Positions 1-8,985 of a DNA stretch of 64,000 bases are shown here, in pieces. Below the pieces are notes generated by a model, which was given only the letters and a program-made list of their open reading frames with translations, made no database searches and was not told where the DNA came from. Within the stretch, counting starts at the first letter, position 1. Each line of letters starts with the position of its first letter. Both the position numbers and the translations under genes were made by a program. The DNA is from Prauserella alba (lineage in GTDB: Bacteria; Actinomycetota; Actinomycetes; Mycobacteriales; Pseudonocardiaceae), in contig NZ_JAMTCH010000003.1 in NCBI RefSeq assembly GCF_024171735.1, forward strand, positions 422,841 to 486,840, given 5' to 3'.

Positions 1-2109
1 GATCGTCAGCTGTTGCGTCGCACGGGTGAGCGCCACGTACAGCACCCGCCTGCCGGTGAGCGACTCGGTGATCAGCTCGGTCGGTTCCACGAGCGCGACG
101 GCGTCGTACTCGAGGCCCTTCGAGTCGAGACTGCCGACGACCTTGAGCCGGTCCTCCGACTGGCCGGCCAGCCAGCCTTCCACCTCGGGGACGCGGTTCA
201 TCGCGCAGATGACACCGACCGTCCCGTCGACCGCGTCCAGGAGCTCCTTCACCGCCGCGTGCACCGTGGTCTCGCGGTCGGCCGCGTCGGTGGTGCGGAC
301 CTCCGGTTCCAGCCCGGTCGTGCGTACCGCGTTCGGCAGGTCCTCGTCCTCGGCGGCCCTCCCCGCGACCACCCGGGCCGCCAGGTCGAAGATCTCGGCC
401 GAGTTGCGATAGTTCGTGCGCAGCGTGTAGCGGCGATGTTTCGTCTTCGGCCCGAACGCCTGCGTCCGTGCCTGTTCGGCCTCGACGGGATCCGGCCACG
501 AACTCTGCACCGGATCGCCCACGATCGTCCAGCTCGCGTGGTCCCCGCGCCTGCCCAGCATCCGCCACTGCATCGGCGACAGGTCCTGCGACTCGTCGAC
601 CACGATGTGCGAGTACTCGTCGTAGTGCGCGGGGCGTGCCGTGCGCAACCGGGCCGGATCGTCCGAGTCGCGCGTCTGCTCGGCGTCCAGCTCGATGTCC
701 TGCGCGCGCTGCTTCCTGCGCTTCGGCGGCGGTCCGATCAGCACGCGCACCTCGTCCAGCAGCGCCACGTCCGCGACCGTCCAGTCGTCGCCGTCACCAC
801 GCAGTGATTCCGCCAGCAGCGCGATCTCGTCGGAGGTGAGCACGTTCTTCGCCGCGCGCGCCAGCCGGTCGTCGTCGCCGAGCCAGCGCAACACCTGGGC
901 CGGATACAGCACCGGCCACCACGCCACCAGGAACCGGTGGAAGTCGAGACGCTCGCCGACGTCGTGGATCACGTCGGCGCGGTCGAGCTGCGGACCGCCC
1001 GAGGCGGCGTTGGCCTCGGCTTTGTCGGCCAGCCATCCCAGCAGCGTCTCCGCGGCGCGCATCCGCGAGCGGTTGGGCGGCCCGCCGGCCGAATGCACCT
1101 TCCTGCGCGCCTTCTCCAGCTCCTTGGCGCCGAGTTTGAGGACCTCGCCCTTGTAGACGATCCGCAGCTCCGTGGGCGCGTCGGGCGGAGTGTCACGCAC
1201 CGCCTTCTGCAGCACCTTCCGCATCCGCAGTGAGCCCTTGACCGCGGCCAGCGGAGCTGGATCGTGCCGCGCCGCCTCCAGCCCGTCGAGGACCTCGCCC
1301 AGCGCTCGCAACTCGACGTTCGTCTCACCCATCGACGGCAGCACCCGCGAGATGTACGAGGTGAACACCCCGGAAGGGCCGACCACGAGCACGCCCGCAC
1401 CGCCCAGCTGCCTCCGATAGCGGTACAGCAGGTAGGCCGCACGGTGCAGCGCCACGGCCGTCTTCCCGGTGCCGGGTCCGCCGGTGATCTCCGTGACGCC
1501 GCGCCACGGCGCGCGGATCACCTCGTCCTGTTCCTTCTGGATGGTCGCGACGATGTCGCGCATCTTCTCGCCGCGCGCCCGGCCGAGGGCCGCCATGAGC
1601 GCGCCCTCACCGACCACCGGCATGTCGTCGGGCACCGACTCGGGCATCAGCACGTCGTCGTCGACGTCGAGCACCTGCTGTCCGGAGCACCGGATCACCC
1701 GGCGGCGCACGACGTCCATCGGCGCCTCGGCCGTGGCCTGGTAGAACGCGGCCGCCGCGGGGGCGCGCCAGTCGGTGACGAGGTTCTCGAAGTCGGCGTC
1801 GCGGATGCCGAGCCTGCCCACGTACACCGGTTCGGCGGCGGTGTGATCCAGCCTGCCGAACACCAGGCCCTCGTACTCGGCGTCCAGCGACTGCAGCGTC
1901 TGGTTCGCGTGGAACACCATCATGTCGCGCTCGAACAGCATCGAGGCCTGCTCGAACACGGCCTCACGCTGCGCACCGTGACCGATCTCGTACCCCTTCG
2001 CGCGCATGTCCTCGGCTTGGCTCCGGAGTTCGCCGAGCCGGCGGTACACCCGGTCCACGTGGGACTGTTCGATCGCGATCTCGGCCCGTCTGACCCGAGG
2101 TTCCGCCAC
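1..2109 (-). CDS. HelD-like superfamily I helicase/ATPase (3' end outside window)
   Basis: Seen: a minus-strand frame open from GTG at 2109, with AGGAG about 9 bases upstream, to the window edge (703 codons), so the C-terminus is missing. Walker A (GGPGTGKT) lies near residues 210-217, the DESQD Walker B box near 505-509, TNYRN (motif IV-like) near 565-569 and VALTRA (motif VI) near 692. Known: this UvrD-like layout with a long N-terminal region before Walker A is typical of HelD proteins, which remove stalled RNA polymerase from DNA in Gram-positive bacteria. Inference: an RNA polymerase recycling motor; a generic UvrD-like DNA helicase is the alternative. It is divergent from rsmD, with a repeat-bearing gap between them. 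Confidence 0.85.
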   Translation of the reverse strand, partial: MAEPRVRRAEIAIEQSHVDRVYRRLGELRSQAEDMRAKGYEIGHGAQREAVFEQASMLFERDMMVFHANQTLQSLDAEYEGLVFGRLDHTAAEPVYVGRLGIRDADFENLVTDWRAPAAAAFYQATAEAPMDVVRRRVIRCSGQQVLDVDDDVLMPESVPDDMPVVGEGALMAALGRARGEKMRDIVATIQKEQDEVIRAPWRGVTEITGGPGTGKTAVALHRAAYLLYRYRRQLGGAGVLVVGPSGVFTSYISRVLPSMGETNVELRALGEVLDGLEAARHDPAPLAAVKGSLRMRKVLQKAVRDTPPDAPTELRIVYKGEVLKLGAKELEKARRKVHSAGGPPNRSRMRAAETLLGWLADKAEANAASGGPQLDRADVIHDVGERLDFHRFLVAWWPVLYPAQVLRWLGDDDRLARAAKNVLTSDEIALLAESLRGDGDDWTVADVALLDEVRVLIGPPPKRRKQRAQDIELDAEQTRDSDDPARLRTARPAHYDEYSHIVVDESQDLSPMQWRMLGRRGDHASWTIVGDPVQSSWPDPVEAEQARTQAFGPKTKHRRYTLRTNYRNSAEIFDLAARVVAGRAAEDEDLPNAVRTTGLEPEVRTTDAADRETTVHAAVKELLDAVDGTVGVICAMNRVPEVEGWLAGQSEDRLKVVGSLDSKGLEYDAVALVEPTELITESLTGRRVLYVALTRATQQLTI

Positions 2110-2256
2110 TGACGCGCTCCTGCCGCAAAGTCGCCGGGAAGGGGAAGAACGACAATACGCGAGTCCGGAGTCCGCCAGCACAAGGTCCGGCCAAGAGTCA
2201 CACTCGCCACGCCCGCGGGCGTGCACGCGCACGTGCGGGTAGTGCTCCTGCCGAGC

Positions 2257-2414
2257 GGCCACCCGTCTCCCGACCGGACACGCTTCGCATGACTGCCCAT
2301 GGCCCGCCCGTCTCCCACCACCGCCCAACCTGTGGCGCTCCGCGCCACTGTCTAGGACCCGGCCGTCTCCCACCACCGCCCAGCCGGACACGTTGCGCGT
2401 GACTGCCTAGGATT
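2257..2414. repeat. Three imperfect copies of a ~50-bp repeat between helD-like gene and rsmD
   Basis: The 310-bp divergent gap 2110-2419 holds no gene. From about 2257 it carries three imperfect head-to-tail copies, roughly 2257-2300, 2302-2357 and 2360-2414. Each begins with CCGTCTCCC and ends with a GACTGCC(T)A(G/T)G or ACTGTCTAGG variant; copies 2 and 3 share the CCACCACCGCCCA block, and copies 1 and 3 share CCGGACACG. The last copy runs into the rsmD start. Role unknown. Confidence 0.7.
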
Positions 2415-2419
2415 TGGGC

Positions 2420-3031
2420 GTGACCAGGATCGTGGCCGGACGAGTGGGTGGACGGACCCTGCGGGTGCCGCCGCGGACGACGCGGCCGACATCCGAACGG
2501 GTGCGGGAAGCCCTGTTCAACTCCCTCGAAACGGCGGGTGACCTCGACGACGCCCGCGTGCTCGACCTCTACGCGGGCTCCGGTGCGCTCGGGCTCGAAG
2601 CGCTCTCGCGCGGCGCTGCCGACGCGCTGTTCGTCGAATCGGACCGCAACGCAGCCGAGGTGCTGCGCGGCAATGTCGCCAGCGTCGGCCTCGGTGGGCG
2701 TGTCCGGCAGGCCGCGGTCGAGTCGGTCGTCGCCGAAGCCAGCCGCGAGCCGTTCGACGTCGTGCTGATCGATCCGCCGTACGCGCTCCCCGGCGACACG
2801 CTCGCCGGTGTGCTGGCGGGCCTCGTCCGTGGCGGCTGGCTGACCGATCGTGCGCTCGTGGTTGTGGAGCGTGCGGTGCGCGACGGCGACCCGGCCTGGC
2901 CCGCGGGGCTCACGGCGCTGCGCACGAAGCGCTACGGCGGTAGCGCGCTGTTCAGGGCCGAGGTCGACACCGACACCGGCGGCGGGGCCGAGCAGGGTGT
3001 CGACGAGACCGCGGCGGCCGACGGCGAGTGA
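2420..3031 (+). CDS. rsmD: 16S rRNA (guanine(966)-N2)-methyltransferase RsmD
   Basis: A cytoplasmic Rossmann-fold methyltransferase of 203 aa that would methylate G966 of 16S rRNA during small-subunit assembly. Seen: the RsmD opening (RIVAGRVGGRTL), an RPTSERVREALFNSLE block, SAM-binding LDLYAGSGALGLEALSRGA, and the catalytic DPPY motif at about residues 118-121. The GTG at 2420 is preferred because the family begins almost directly at RIVAG; an in-frame TTG at 2414 is the alternative. It lies upstream of coaD, the usual actinobacterial arrangement. The gap to coaD is 166 bp. Confidence 0.93.
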   Translation: MTRIVAGRVGGRTLRVPPRTTRPTSERVREALFNSLETAGDLDDARVLDLYAGSGALGLEALSRGAADALFVESDRNAAEVLRGNVASVGLGGRVRQAAVESVVAEASREPFDVVLIDPPYALPGDTLAGVLAGLVRGGWLTDRALVVVERAVRDGDPAWPAGLTALRTKRYGGSALFRAEVDTDTGGGAEQGVDETAAADGE

Positions 3032-3197
3032 CGTCCCGCCGCGGCCGCGAGCTCGGCGACCGCCCGGCGAAGCCGACATCCCGGACGGTGGAGATCGGCC
3101 ACATCCCCGCCCTGCGCCGACCGGCGGTTGCTAACGTCCGCCCGTCCTTCGATCACACGAGCAGCGGTGCTCGGCATCGCGGTTAGGGTTTCGTGCC

Positions 3198-3680
3198 ATG
3201 CGGCGAGCGGTATGTCCCGGTTCCTACGATCCGGCGACCAACGGGCATCTGGACGTGATCGAACGGGCCGCGAACCTGTTCGACGAGGTCGTGGTCGCGG
3301 TGCTGATCAACAAGAGCAAGCAGGGCATGTTCACGATCGCCGAGCGCATGCAGCTGCTCGAGGAGGCCACGGCGAAGCTGCCGAACGTGCGGGTCGACTC
3401 GTGGCACGGCCTGCTCACGGAGTACTGCAGGGAGCAGGGCATCCAGTCGATCGTCAAGGGGCTGCGCTCGGTCAGCGACTTCGACTACGAACTGCAGATG
3501 GCTCAGATGAACCGGGAGATCTCCGGCGTCGAGACGTTGCTGATGTCGAACAACCCTGCGTACAGCTTCCTGTCCAGTTCGCTGGTCAAGGAGGTCGCGA
3601 CCTACGGCGGCGACGTGACGAACATGGTGCCGCCCGTCGTGCACGAACGGCTCCTCGCCCGGATCGCCGAACTCGGCTGA
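3198..3680 (+). CDS. coaD: Phosphopantetheine adenylyltransferase
   Basis: Catalyses the penultimate step of coenzyme A synthesis, adenylating 4'-phosphopantetheine to dephospho-CoA in the cytoplasm. The 160-aa protein has the normal family length. It carries the nucleotidyltransferase signature GSYDPATNGHLDVI with the TNGH catalytic box at residues 14-17, and the C-terminal SSSLVKEVATYGGDV stretch corresponding to the ISST-like nucleotide-binding motif. The ATG at 3198 places the usual short N-terminus before the first strand. The gene is followed three bases later by a long perfect hairpin. Confidence 0.96.
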   Translation: MRRAVCPGSYDPATNGHLDVIERAANLFDEVVVAVLINKSKQGMFTIAERMQLLEEATAKLPNVRVDSWHGLLTEYCREQGIQSIVKGLRSVSDFDYELQMAQMNREISGVETLLMSNNPAYSFLSSSLVKEVATYGGDVTNMVPPVVHERLLARIAELG

Positions 3681-3683
3681 TCC

Positions 3684-3738
3684 CGCCCCCAAGGGCACGT
3701 TGGTTGCACTCAGTGCAACCAACGTGCCCTTGGGGGCG
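3684..3738. terminator. 27-bp perfect inverted repeat after coaD
   Basis: Arms 3684-3710 and 3712-3738 are perfect reverse complements around one base (in practice a 3-5 nt loop). The left arm begins CGCCCCCAAGGGCACGTTGG. It starts three bases after the coaD stop, so it should fold very stably in the coaD transcript. There is no U-tract, so it may be an RNA-stabilising or U-less terminator hairpin, or a mobile palindromic element. Confidence 0.65.
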
Positions 3739-3853
3739 TTCAACGCCGGACCAGTGCGGCGGCTTGACACGCCCGGCCACGGCCGGTCACCAAAAACCCG
3801 CGCCCGGACCGGCACACTGGTACCAGGCCACATTCAAGTTCCAGGGAGTTGCC

Positions 3854-4633
3854 GTGTACCGGGTGTTCGAGGCGCTCGACGAGCTCGTCACGATCGTCGA
3901 AGAGGCGCGGGGTGTGCCGATGACCTCGAGCTGCGTGGTGCCCCGCGGGGACGCGCTCGAGCTGCTCGACGACATCCGCGAGGCGTTGCCCACCGAGGTG
4001 GACGACGCGCAGGACGTGCTCGACAAGCGCGACGAGGTGCTGCAGACCGCGCGGGGCGAGGCCGACACGACGATCTCGAACGCCAACGAGCAGGCCGAGC
4101 GCACCGTGTCCGAGGCGAACGCCGAGGCCGAACGGCTCGTGTCGGAGGCAAGGGCCAAGGCGGAGCAGCTCGTCGCCGACGCGCAGGCGGAGGCCGAGCG
4201 TTCCGTGTCCGCGGGGCAGGCCGAGTACCACGACCTCACCGAGCGCGCCCGTACCGAATCCGAGCGCATGGTCCAGGCAGGCAGGGACGCCTACGACCGG
4301 TCCGTCGAGGAGGGCCGCGCCGAACAGGCCCGGCTCGTCGCGCAGACCGAGGTCGTTCAGGCGGCCCACGGTGAGGCGTCCCGCATCGTCGACGAGGCGC
4401 ACGCCGAGGCCGACAAGCAGCGCGGCGACTGCGACGCCTACGTCGACGGCAAGCTCGCCGAGTTCTCCGAACTGCTGTCCACGACGCTGCGCACCGTCGA
4501 CTCCGGCCGCAACCACCTCCGCGGCGGCGGTGGCTACAACGGGTCCGGCGGTTCCGGCTACAACGGCTCGGGCTCCGGTTCGTACACCTCGGGTGCGGGC
4601 GGCCGCGGCTTCTACGATTTCCAGTCCCACTGA
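3854..4633 (+). CDS. sepIVA: SepIVA-like DivIVA-domain septation coiled-coil protein
   Basis: Seen: a 259-aa protein with a short DivIVA-like N-terminus (YRVFEALDELVTIVEEARG), then a long coiled coil of Ala/Glu-rich heptads (EAERLVSEARAKAEQLV and similar, about residues 60-190), then a Gly/Ser/Tyr-rich tail (GGGYNGSGGSGYNGSG). Known: SepIVA of mycobacteria localises to the septum and sits just upstream of the DUF177-rnc genes, exactly as here. The GTG at 3854 has AGGGAG 5-10 bases upstream; the open frame extends further 5' without recognisable protein. Role in septation is inferred from synteny and architecture. The glycine/tyrosine tail is a lineage addition. Confidence 0.88.
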   Translation: MYRVFEALDELVTIVEEARGVPMTSSCVVPRGDALELLDDIREALPTEVDDAQDVLDKRDEVLQTARGEADTTISNANEQAERTVSEANAEAERLVSEARAKAEQLVADAQAEAERSVSAGQAEYHDLTERARTESERMVQAGRDAYDRSVEEGRAEQARLVAQTEVVQAAHGEASRIVDEAHAEADKQRGDCDAYVDGKLAEFSELLSTTLRTVDSGRNHLRGGGGYNGSGGSGYNGSGSGSYTSGAGGRGFYDFQSH

Positions 4634-4824
4634 GCGGGCGCGGTCACGCCGGCTTCCGCGTTCCCCGAGCCGCCCGGCTGCAGGTTCCGCGCCGCCCTGT
4701 CCGGTTCCGCCCGGCCGCCGGGAACGGATCCGCCCTGCTCGCGTAGCCTGGATTGACGGCCTCGCGGCGGTCGTCGTGCCCGCCGGTGCCGGTCGTCCCA
4801 CCCTCCCTCGAACCGAGAAATCCG

Positions 4825-5460
4825 ATGTCTGACGAACGCTCCCCGTATCCGAGCTCCGAACGTGCCGACCGCAACCCGTGGCTGGTCGACACGCACGAGC
4901 TGGGCCGCCGCCCCGGCGCCAGCCGGCCGCTGCAGCGGGACATCCCCGTCACCGAGCCGCTGGGTGTGCCCGAGGTGGTCACCGTGCCGTCCGGCGCGGC
5001 CATCGCCGTCGACCTGCTCATGGAGTCGGTCGTGGAAGGTGTGCTGGTCACCGGGTCGGCGAGCGCGCCGACCGCCGGCCAGTGCTCGCGCTGCCTCGAC
5101 CCGATCACCGGTGAGGTGGCGATCGACGTCACGGAGCTGTTCGCCTACCCCGAGTCGACGACGGACGAGACCACCGAGGAGGACGAGGTCAGCCGGGTCG
5201 TCGACGACCGCATCGACCTGGAACCGGTGGTCAGGGACGCGCTCGTGCTCGCGCTGCCGCTGGTGCCACTGTGCAGCGACGACTGCGCCGGACTGTGCTC
5301 CGGATGCGGCGTGAAGTGGGCCGATCTCGAGCCCGGACACGGACATGAGACGATAGACCCTCGGTGGGCCGCGCTCGTCGAGCGACTGCAGGACACGGAG
5401 GACGTCTCGGACGCCCCGAGTGACCCGGCAGAAGAAGGATCCGACGGCTCGGACCGGTGA
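4825..5460 (+). CDS. DUF177 (YceD-like) protein
   Basis: A 211-aa protein with the DUF177/YceD fold, which lies next to rpmF across most bacteria and is implicated in 23S rRNA/L32 expression. Seen: CSRCLDPITGEV in the middle and a C-terminal CSDDCAGLCSGCGVKW cluster, giving the metal-binding cysteine pairs usual for this family; DTHELGRRPG opens the domain. The ATG at 4825 is chosen because the N-terminal domain begins soon after; the frame stays open upstream. Its stop is 87 bases before the rpmF start. The ribosome-biogenesis role is inferred from linkage. Confidence 0.9.
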   Translation: MSDERSPYPSSERADRNPWLVDTHELGRRPGASRPLQRDIPVTEPLGVPEVVTVPSGAAIAVDLLMESVVEGVLVTGSASAPTAGQCSRCLDPITGEVAIDVTELFAYPESTTDETTEEDEVSRVVDDRIDLEPVVRDALVLALPLVPLCSDDCAGLCSGCGVKWADLEPGHGHETIDPRWAALVERLQDTEDVSDAPSDPAEEGSDGSDR

Positions 5461-5547
5461 CACCGCACGTCGGTGCCGCATCCCACCCCTGAGTTCGAGC
5501 AAACAGCTCGCGCGATCGCGGGCAGATTTTGATGAGGAGAATCAGCC

Positions 5548-5730
5548 GTGGCTGTCCCCAAGCGGAAGATGTCGCGCTCCAACACCCGCGCCCGCCGTTC
5601 GCAGTGGAAGGCGACGCCGGTGCAGCTCGTGGAGTGCTCCAACCGCGCCTGCAAGGCCAAGAAGCCGCAGCACGTCGCCTGCCCTGAGTGCGGTCAGTAC
5701 GCCGGGCGGCAGGTCGTCGAGCCGGCCTGA
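5548..5730 (+). CDS. rpmF: 50S ribosomal protein L32
   Basis: A 60-aa basic protein starting [20 protein letters not shown], the L32 signature, followed by two zinc-ribbon pairs ([12 protein letters not shown] and CPECGQY). The GTG start at 5548 follows a GAGGAG ribosome-binding site. The retained cysteines mark the zinc-containing form (C+), as opposed to the zinc-free paralogue induced by zinc starvation in actinomycetes. It precedes rnc by 11 bases and is probably cotranscribed with it. Confidence 0.97.
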   Translation: MAVPKRKMSRSNTRARRSQWKATPVQLVECSNRACKAKKPQHVACPECGQYAGRQVVEPA

Positions 5731-5741
5731 GGTTCCGCGAG

Positions 5742-6485
5742 ATGGGGGGTAAGGCACCGGCAGGTCCGGCCACAGATCCCGCACCGCTGCTCGAGGCGCT
5801 CGGTGTCGACTTCGACAGCGAACTGCTGACGCTCGCGCTGACGCATCGCTCGTACGCGTACGAGAACGGTGGTCTGCTGCCGAACGAGCGACTCGAGTTC
5901 CTCGGCGATGCGGTGCTGGGCCTGGTGGTGACCGATCACCTGTATCGCAAGCATCCCGACCTTCCGGAAGGGCAGCTGGCGAAACTGCGGGCGAGCGTCG
6001 TCAACATGCACGCACTCGCGGGCGTGGCCCGTGAGCTCGGTGACGGCGGTCTCGGCACGTATCTGCTCCTCGGTAAAGGGGAGGAGCTGACCGGCGGTCG
6101 CGACAAGGCGAGCATCCTGGCCGACGGTCTCGAAGCCGTCATCGGCGCGACCTACATCGCGCACGGCATCGAGACCGCGCGTGAGCTCGTGCACCGGCTG
6201 TTCGGCCAGCTCCTCGAGGAGGCGCCGCTGCGCGGAGCCGGCCTGGACTGGAAGACCAGTCTTCAGGAGCTGACCGCGTCGGCGGGACTCGGCGTGCCCG
6301 AGTACAAGGTCGAGGACACCGGGCCCGACCACCGCAAGGAGTTCACGGCCACGGTGTACGTCGGTGGTCGCGACCTCGGCAGCGGCAGCGGCACGACGAA
6401 GAAGGAAGGCGAGCAGAAGGCCGCGGAGACGGCGTGGCGTGCGCTGTCTGCGGAGCTCGACCTCGGCGGCGAGTCGTCGTCCTGA
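5742..6485 (+). CDS. rnc: Ribonuclease III
   Basis: Double-stranded-RNA endonuclease that processes rRNA precursors and structured mRNAs. The 247-aa protein has the catalytic signature [12 protein letters not shown] at residues 48-59, a second acidic helix ([12 protein letters not shown]) and a C-terminal dsRNA-binding domain ([19 protein letters not shown], then [11 protein letters not shown], ending [13 protein letters not shown]). ATG 5742 is preferred over an in-frame upstream start inside rpmF. Its stop is 18 bases before mutM, so the two are probably one operon. Confidence 0.96.
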   Translation: MGGKAPAGPATDPAPLLEALGVDFDSELLTLALTHRSYAYENGGLLPNERLEFLGDAVLGLVVTDHLYRKHPDLPEGQLAKLRASVVNMHALAGVARELGDGGLGTYLLLGKGEELTGGRDKASILADGLEAVIGATYIAHGIETARELVHRLFGQLLEEAPLRGAGLDWKTSLQELTASAGLGVPEYKVEDTGPDHRKEFTATVYVGGRDLGSGSGTTKKEGEQKAAETAWRALSAELDLGGESSS

Positions 6486-6503
6486 CCCCGCCCGGAGTCG
6501 CAC

Positions 6504-7376
6504 GTGCCTGAGCTTCCCGAGGTCGAGGTCGTGCGTGCCGGTCTCGAACGGCACGTGGCGGGCCGGATCATCGCCTCGGTGGACGTGCTGCACCCGCGGG
6601 CGATCCGCAGGCACGTACCGGGAGCCGACGACTTCGCGGGCAGACTCACCGGCGTGAAGATCACCGCGGCCCGCAGGCGCGGCAAGTATCTGTGGCTCGA
6701 CCTCGCCGACGGCGAGGCCATGCTCGCCCACCTGGGCATGAGCGGTCAGATGCTCGTTCAGCCCGCATCCGCACCCGACGAGAAGCATCTGCGGGTGCGC
6801 GTCCGCTTCGCCGACGACGGCCCCGAGTTGCGGTTCGTCGACCAGCGCACGTTCGGCGGGCTCGCCCTCGACGACCTCGTCGACGCAGACGGCACCGTCG
6901 TGCCGGCGAGCGTCGCCCACATCGGCCGTGACCCGATGGATCCGCGATTCGACCTGGCCGCCGCCGTGGCGGCGCTGCGACGTCGGCGCACGGAGATCAA
7001 ACGCGCGCTGCTCGACCAGACCCTCGTATCCGGCATCGGCAACATCTACGCCGACGAGGCCCTGTGGCGGGCACGCCTCCACGGCACACGCCCCACCGAA
7101 CGGCTCACCCGCGCGCAGGGTGAACTGGTGCTCACCGCCGCCGGCGAGGTGATGGCCGACGCGCTCGGCGCGGGCGGGACCTCGTTCGACGCGCTGTACG
7201 TCAACGTCAACGGCGAGTCGGGTTACTTCGAACGCTCCCTGAACGTCTACGGCAGGGCGGGCGAGCCGTGCCGCCGCTGCGGCGCCGACATCCGCCGCGA
7301 AGCGTTCACCAACCGGTCGTCCTACTTCTGCCCGACCTGCCAGCGCAGGCCCCGCCGGAGCCCCACGGCCCGCTGA
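6504..7376 (+). CDS. mutM: Formamidopyrimidine-DNA glycosylase
   Basis: Base-excision repair enzyme that removes 8-oxoguanine and formamidopyrimidines and nicks the abasic site. The 290-aa protein starts with (V/M)PELPEVE, in which the exposed proline after initiator-methionine removal is the catalytic nucleophile and the glutamates are catalytic. It has the H2TH region ([17 protein letters not shown]) and a C-terminal zinc finger ([11 protein letters not shown], then YFCPTCQRR). The start is GTG 6504. In related genomes the next core genes are acyP and smc; here a ~10-kb block intervenes. Confidence 0.96.
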   Translation: MPELPEVEVVRAGLERHVAGRIIASVDVLHPRAIRRHVPGADDFAGRLTGVKITAARRRGKYLWLDLADGEAMLAHLGMSGQMLVQPASAPDEKHLRVRVRFADDGPELRFVDQRTFGGLALDDLVDADGTVVPASVAHIGRDPMDPRFDLAAAVAALRRRRTEIKRALLDQTLVSGIGNIYADEALWRARLHGTRPTERLTRAQGELVLTAAGEVMADALGAGGTSFDALYVNVNGESGYFERSLNVYGRAGEPCRRCGADIRREAFTNRSSYFCPTCQRRPRRSPTAR

Positions 7377-7387
7377 AATCGGTCGTC

Positions 7388-7434
7388 GGCCTACTTCGCG
7401 TGCCGGGGCCGCCTCCGGGCTCGCGAAGTAGGCC
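7388..7434. terminator. Hairpin between convergent mutM and SDR gene
   Basis: GGCCTACTTCGCG (7388-7400) pairs perfectly with CGCGAAGTAGGCC (7422-7434) across a GC-rich 21-nt loop, 12 bases after the mutM stop. No U-tract follows. Its place between converging genes suggests a bidirectional, U-less terminator. Confidence 0.6.
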
Positions 7435-7454
7435 GGGACGCCGCGTCCGGATGG

Positions 7455-7524
7455 CCGTGTCGCTCGTGCCGAGGGCCGGGTCCGGCCGGAGGGCAGGTGG
7501 GCTGGACGGGAGCGAGCGACACGG
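7455..7524. repeat. 12-bp inverted repeat with long loop
   Basis: CCGTGTCGCTCG (7455-7466) and CGAGCGACACGG (7513-7524) are perfect reverse complements separated by 46 bases that themselves contain a GGCCGG-rich inverted repeat. It lies in the tail between mutM and the SDR stop. It could be a second terminator structure or a decayed element. Confidence 0.4.
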
Positions 7525-7593
7525 GCTCGTCCGGGGCTGGTTACAGGAAGGCAAGCAGCCGCTTCTCCGCGTCGGCACCCACCCGGAGGATGG

Positions 7594-8361
7594 TCATTGC
7601 GCGGTGTGCCCGGCGTCGACGGGCAGGGCCGCGCCGGTGACGTAGCTGGCGGCGTCGCTGCACAACCACAGCACGGCAGCGGCGATCTCTTCCGGGCGAC
7701 CGAGTCTGCCCAGCGGGACACCGGTAGCGGCGGCTTCCGGATCGAGCTCGCCACCTGCGGCCATACGCTCGACCATCGGGGTGGCGATGGTTCCCGGGCA
7801 CACGGCGTTGGCGCGCACGCCGTGCTTGCCGTACTGCAGTGCGACGCTCCTGGTAGCTCCGATCACTCCGTGCTTGGTCGCGTGGTAAGTGGTGCGTCCG
7901 TCGCCGCCGACGAGGCCGCCGAGCGAGGAGCAGTTGACGATCGCGCCGGAGCCTTGCTCACGCATCTGCCCCAGCTCGTGTTTCATCGATGCCCAGACGC
8001 CGCGGAGGTTGACGTCGACGATCCGGTCGAATGCCTCGGCGGTCTCGTCGGCGGAGTCGACCGGCGGGAGCATGATGCCGGCGTTGTTGAACGCCATGTC
8101 CAGGCTGCCGAACGCGTCCACGGTGGCGCGCACGGCAGTTGCGACCTGCTGCTCGTCTGTGACGTCGCAGGGCACGGCCAGAGCTGCCAGGCCTCGCGTG
8201 GCGAGCTCGTCGGCGAGTGTCCGGGCTGCGCCGGCGTCGACGTCGATGATCGCGACGCTCGCGCCGGACTCGGCGAAGGCGCGGACGGTGGCCTCGCCCA
8301 TCCCGGCGCTGCCGCCGGTGACAACTGCCGTCCGGCCGGTGAAGTCGTAGGTGACATCCAT
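7594..8361 (-). CDS. Short-chain dehydrogenase/reductase
   Basis: Classical SDR of 255 aa. The NAD(P)-binding TGGSAGMG motif lies at residues 15-22, NNAG appears as AFNNAGIML, and the catalytic Ser region (NCSSLGGLVG) precedes Tyr159-x3-Lys163 (YHATK). An acidic residue after the second strand (IIDVDAG) suggests NAD(H) preference. ATG 8361 has a GGGAAG ribosome-binding site. It is the last gene of a minus-strand run (MFS, two cyclophilin-like proteins, SDR) with short gaps. Substrate unknown; a quinone, keto-ester or aldehyde reductase role fits the neighbours but is inference. Confidence 0.88.
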   Translation of the reverse strand: MDVTYDFTGRTAVVTGGSAGMGEATVRAFAESGASVAIIDVDAGAARTLADELATRGLAALAVPCDVTDEQQVATAVRATVDAFGSLDMAFNNAGIMLPPVDSADETAEAFDRIVDVNLRGVWASMKHELGQMREQGSGAIVNCSSLGGLVGGDGRTTYHATKHGVIGATRSVALQYGKHGVRANAVCPGTIATPMVERMAAGGELDPEAAATGVPLGRLGRPEEIAAAVLWLCSDAASYVTGAALPVDAGHTAQ

Positions 8362-8388
8362 GTTTTCTTCCCTTCGGTGCGTACTGCC

Positions 8389-8982
8389 TCAGTCCACGAT
8401 CTCGACTGTGGTCTCCCGGCCCTCGAACTCGGAGAGTTCTTCTTCGGTGGCGTCGTAGGTCCCGAGGTGTAGCGTCTGGTCGGAGTGGCCGAAGCCCGAG
8501 GCGTCGTAGAAGAACCCGATGTTGCCCCAGGGGGTGTAGTAGATGAGGTCGCCGTCCTCGGGATCGGAGCCCGCCGTGCCGTCCCGGTCGAGTTCGCGGG
8601 GCAGGTAGGCGATCTTCTCGCTGTTGTCGAACTCCTCGAGCTCGAGCGTGGTCGGCAGCATGGACAGGAAATCGCGCGTGGCGGTGGTGTCCTCGCCGAT
8701 GGTCACATCGACGACGGCGTCGCCGGCGCGGAACCTGACGACCGTGCCGACGACGCTCTGCTCCGCGTCGTTGGATGCCCCGGCGGCAGGACCGGATGTG
8801 GTCGCATCCCGAGTTCCGGACATCTGCGGCGACGGGTCGTCCTCGGTGCCCTCGTCGGACGATGGCGTGCTGCATCCGACGAGGATCATCGCGATCACCG
8901 CCGTCGCCGCGGCCGTGATCTTGGGTCGTCGAATCGCCAGGAGCCTTCCGCGTCCGACCTGGGCGGTTCGCGCCGCGGCCAC
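8389..8982 (-). CDS. Lipoprotein with cyclophilin-like fold domain
   Basis: Seen: a 197-aa protein with a basic N-terminus, a hydrophobic segment and a lipobox ending in Cys (AMILVGCST), then a Ser/Asp/Glu-rich linker. A C-terminal domain of about 120 residues carries the markers of the small cyclophilin-like family: the RDFLSMLPTTLELEEF block, EKIAYLPREL, and the GDLIYYTPWGNIGFFYDA core. It is a close relative of the next upstream gene but exported and lipid-anchored. The GTG 8982 start lies 3 bases after that gene's stop, implying translational coupling; the ribosome-binding site is weak. The family is structurally related to peptidyl-prolyl isomerases but its activity is unproven. Confidence 0.8.
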   Translation of the reverse strand: MAAARTAQVGRGRLLAIRRPKITAAATAVIAMILVGCSTPSSDEGTEDDPSPQMSGTRDATTSGPAAGASNDAEQSVVGTVVRFRAGDAVVDVTIGEDTTATRDFLSMLPTTLELEEFDNSEKIAYLPRELDRDGTAGSDPEDGDLIYYTPWGNIGFFYDASGFGHSDQTLHLGTYDATEEELSEFEGRETTVEIVD

Positions 8983-8985
8983 GGG

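Noticed and set aside
3128-3853. N-terminal extension of the SepIVA-like protein
   Set aside because: The open frame upstream of GTG 3854 overlaps coaD and the palindrome and has no similarity; a ribosome-binding site directly precedes GTG 3854.
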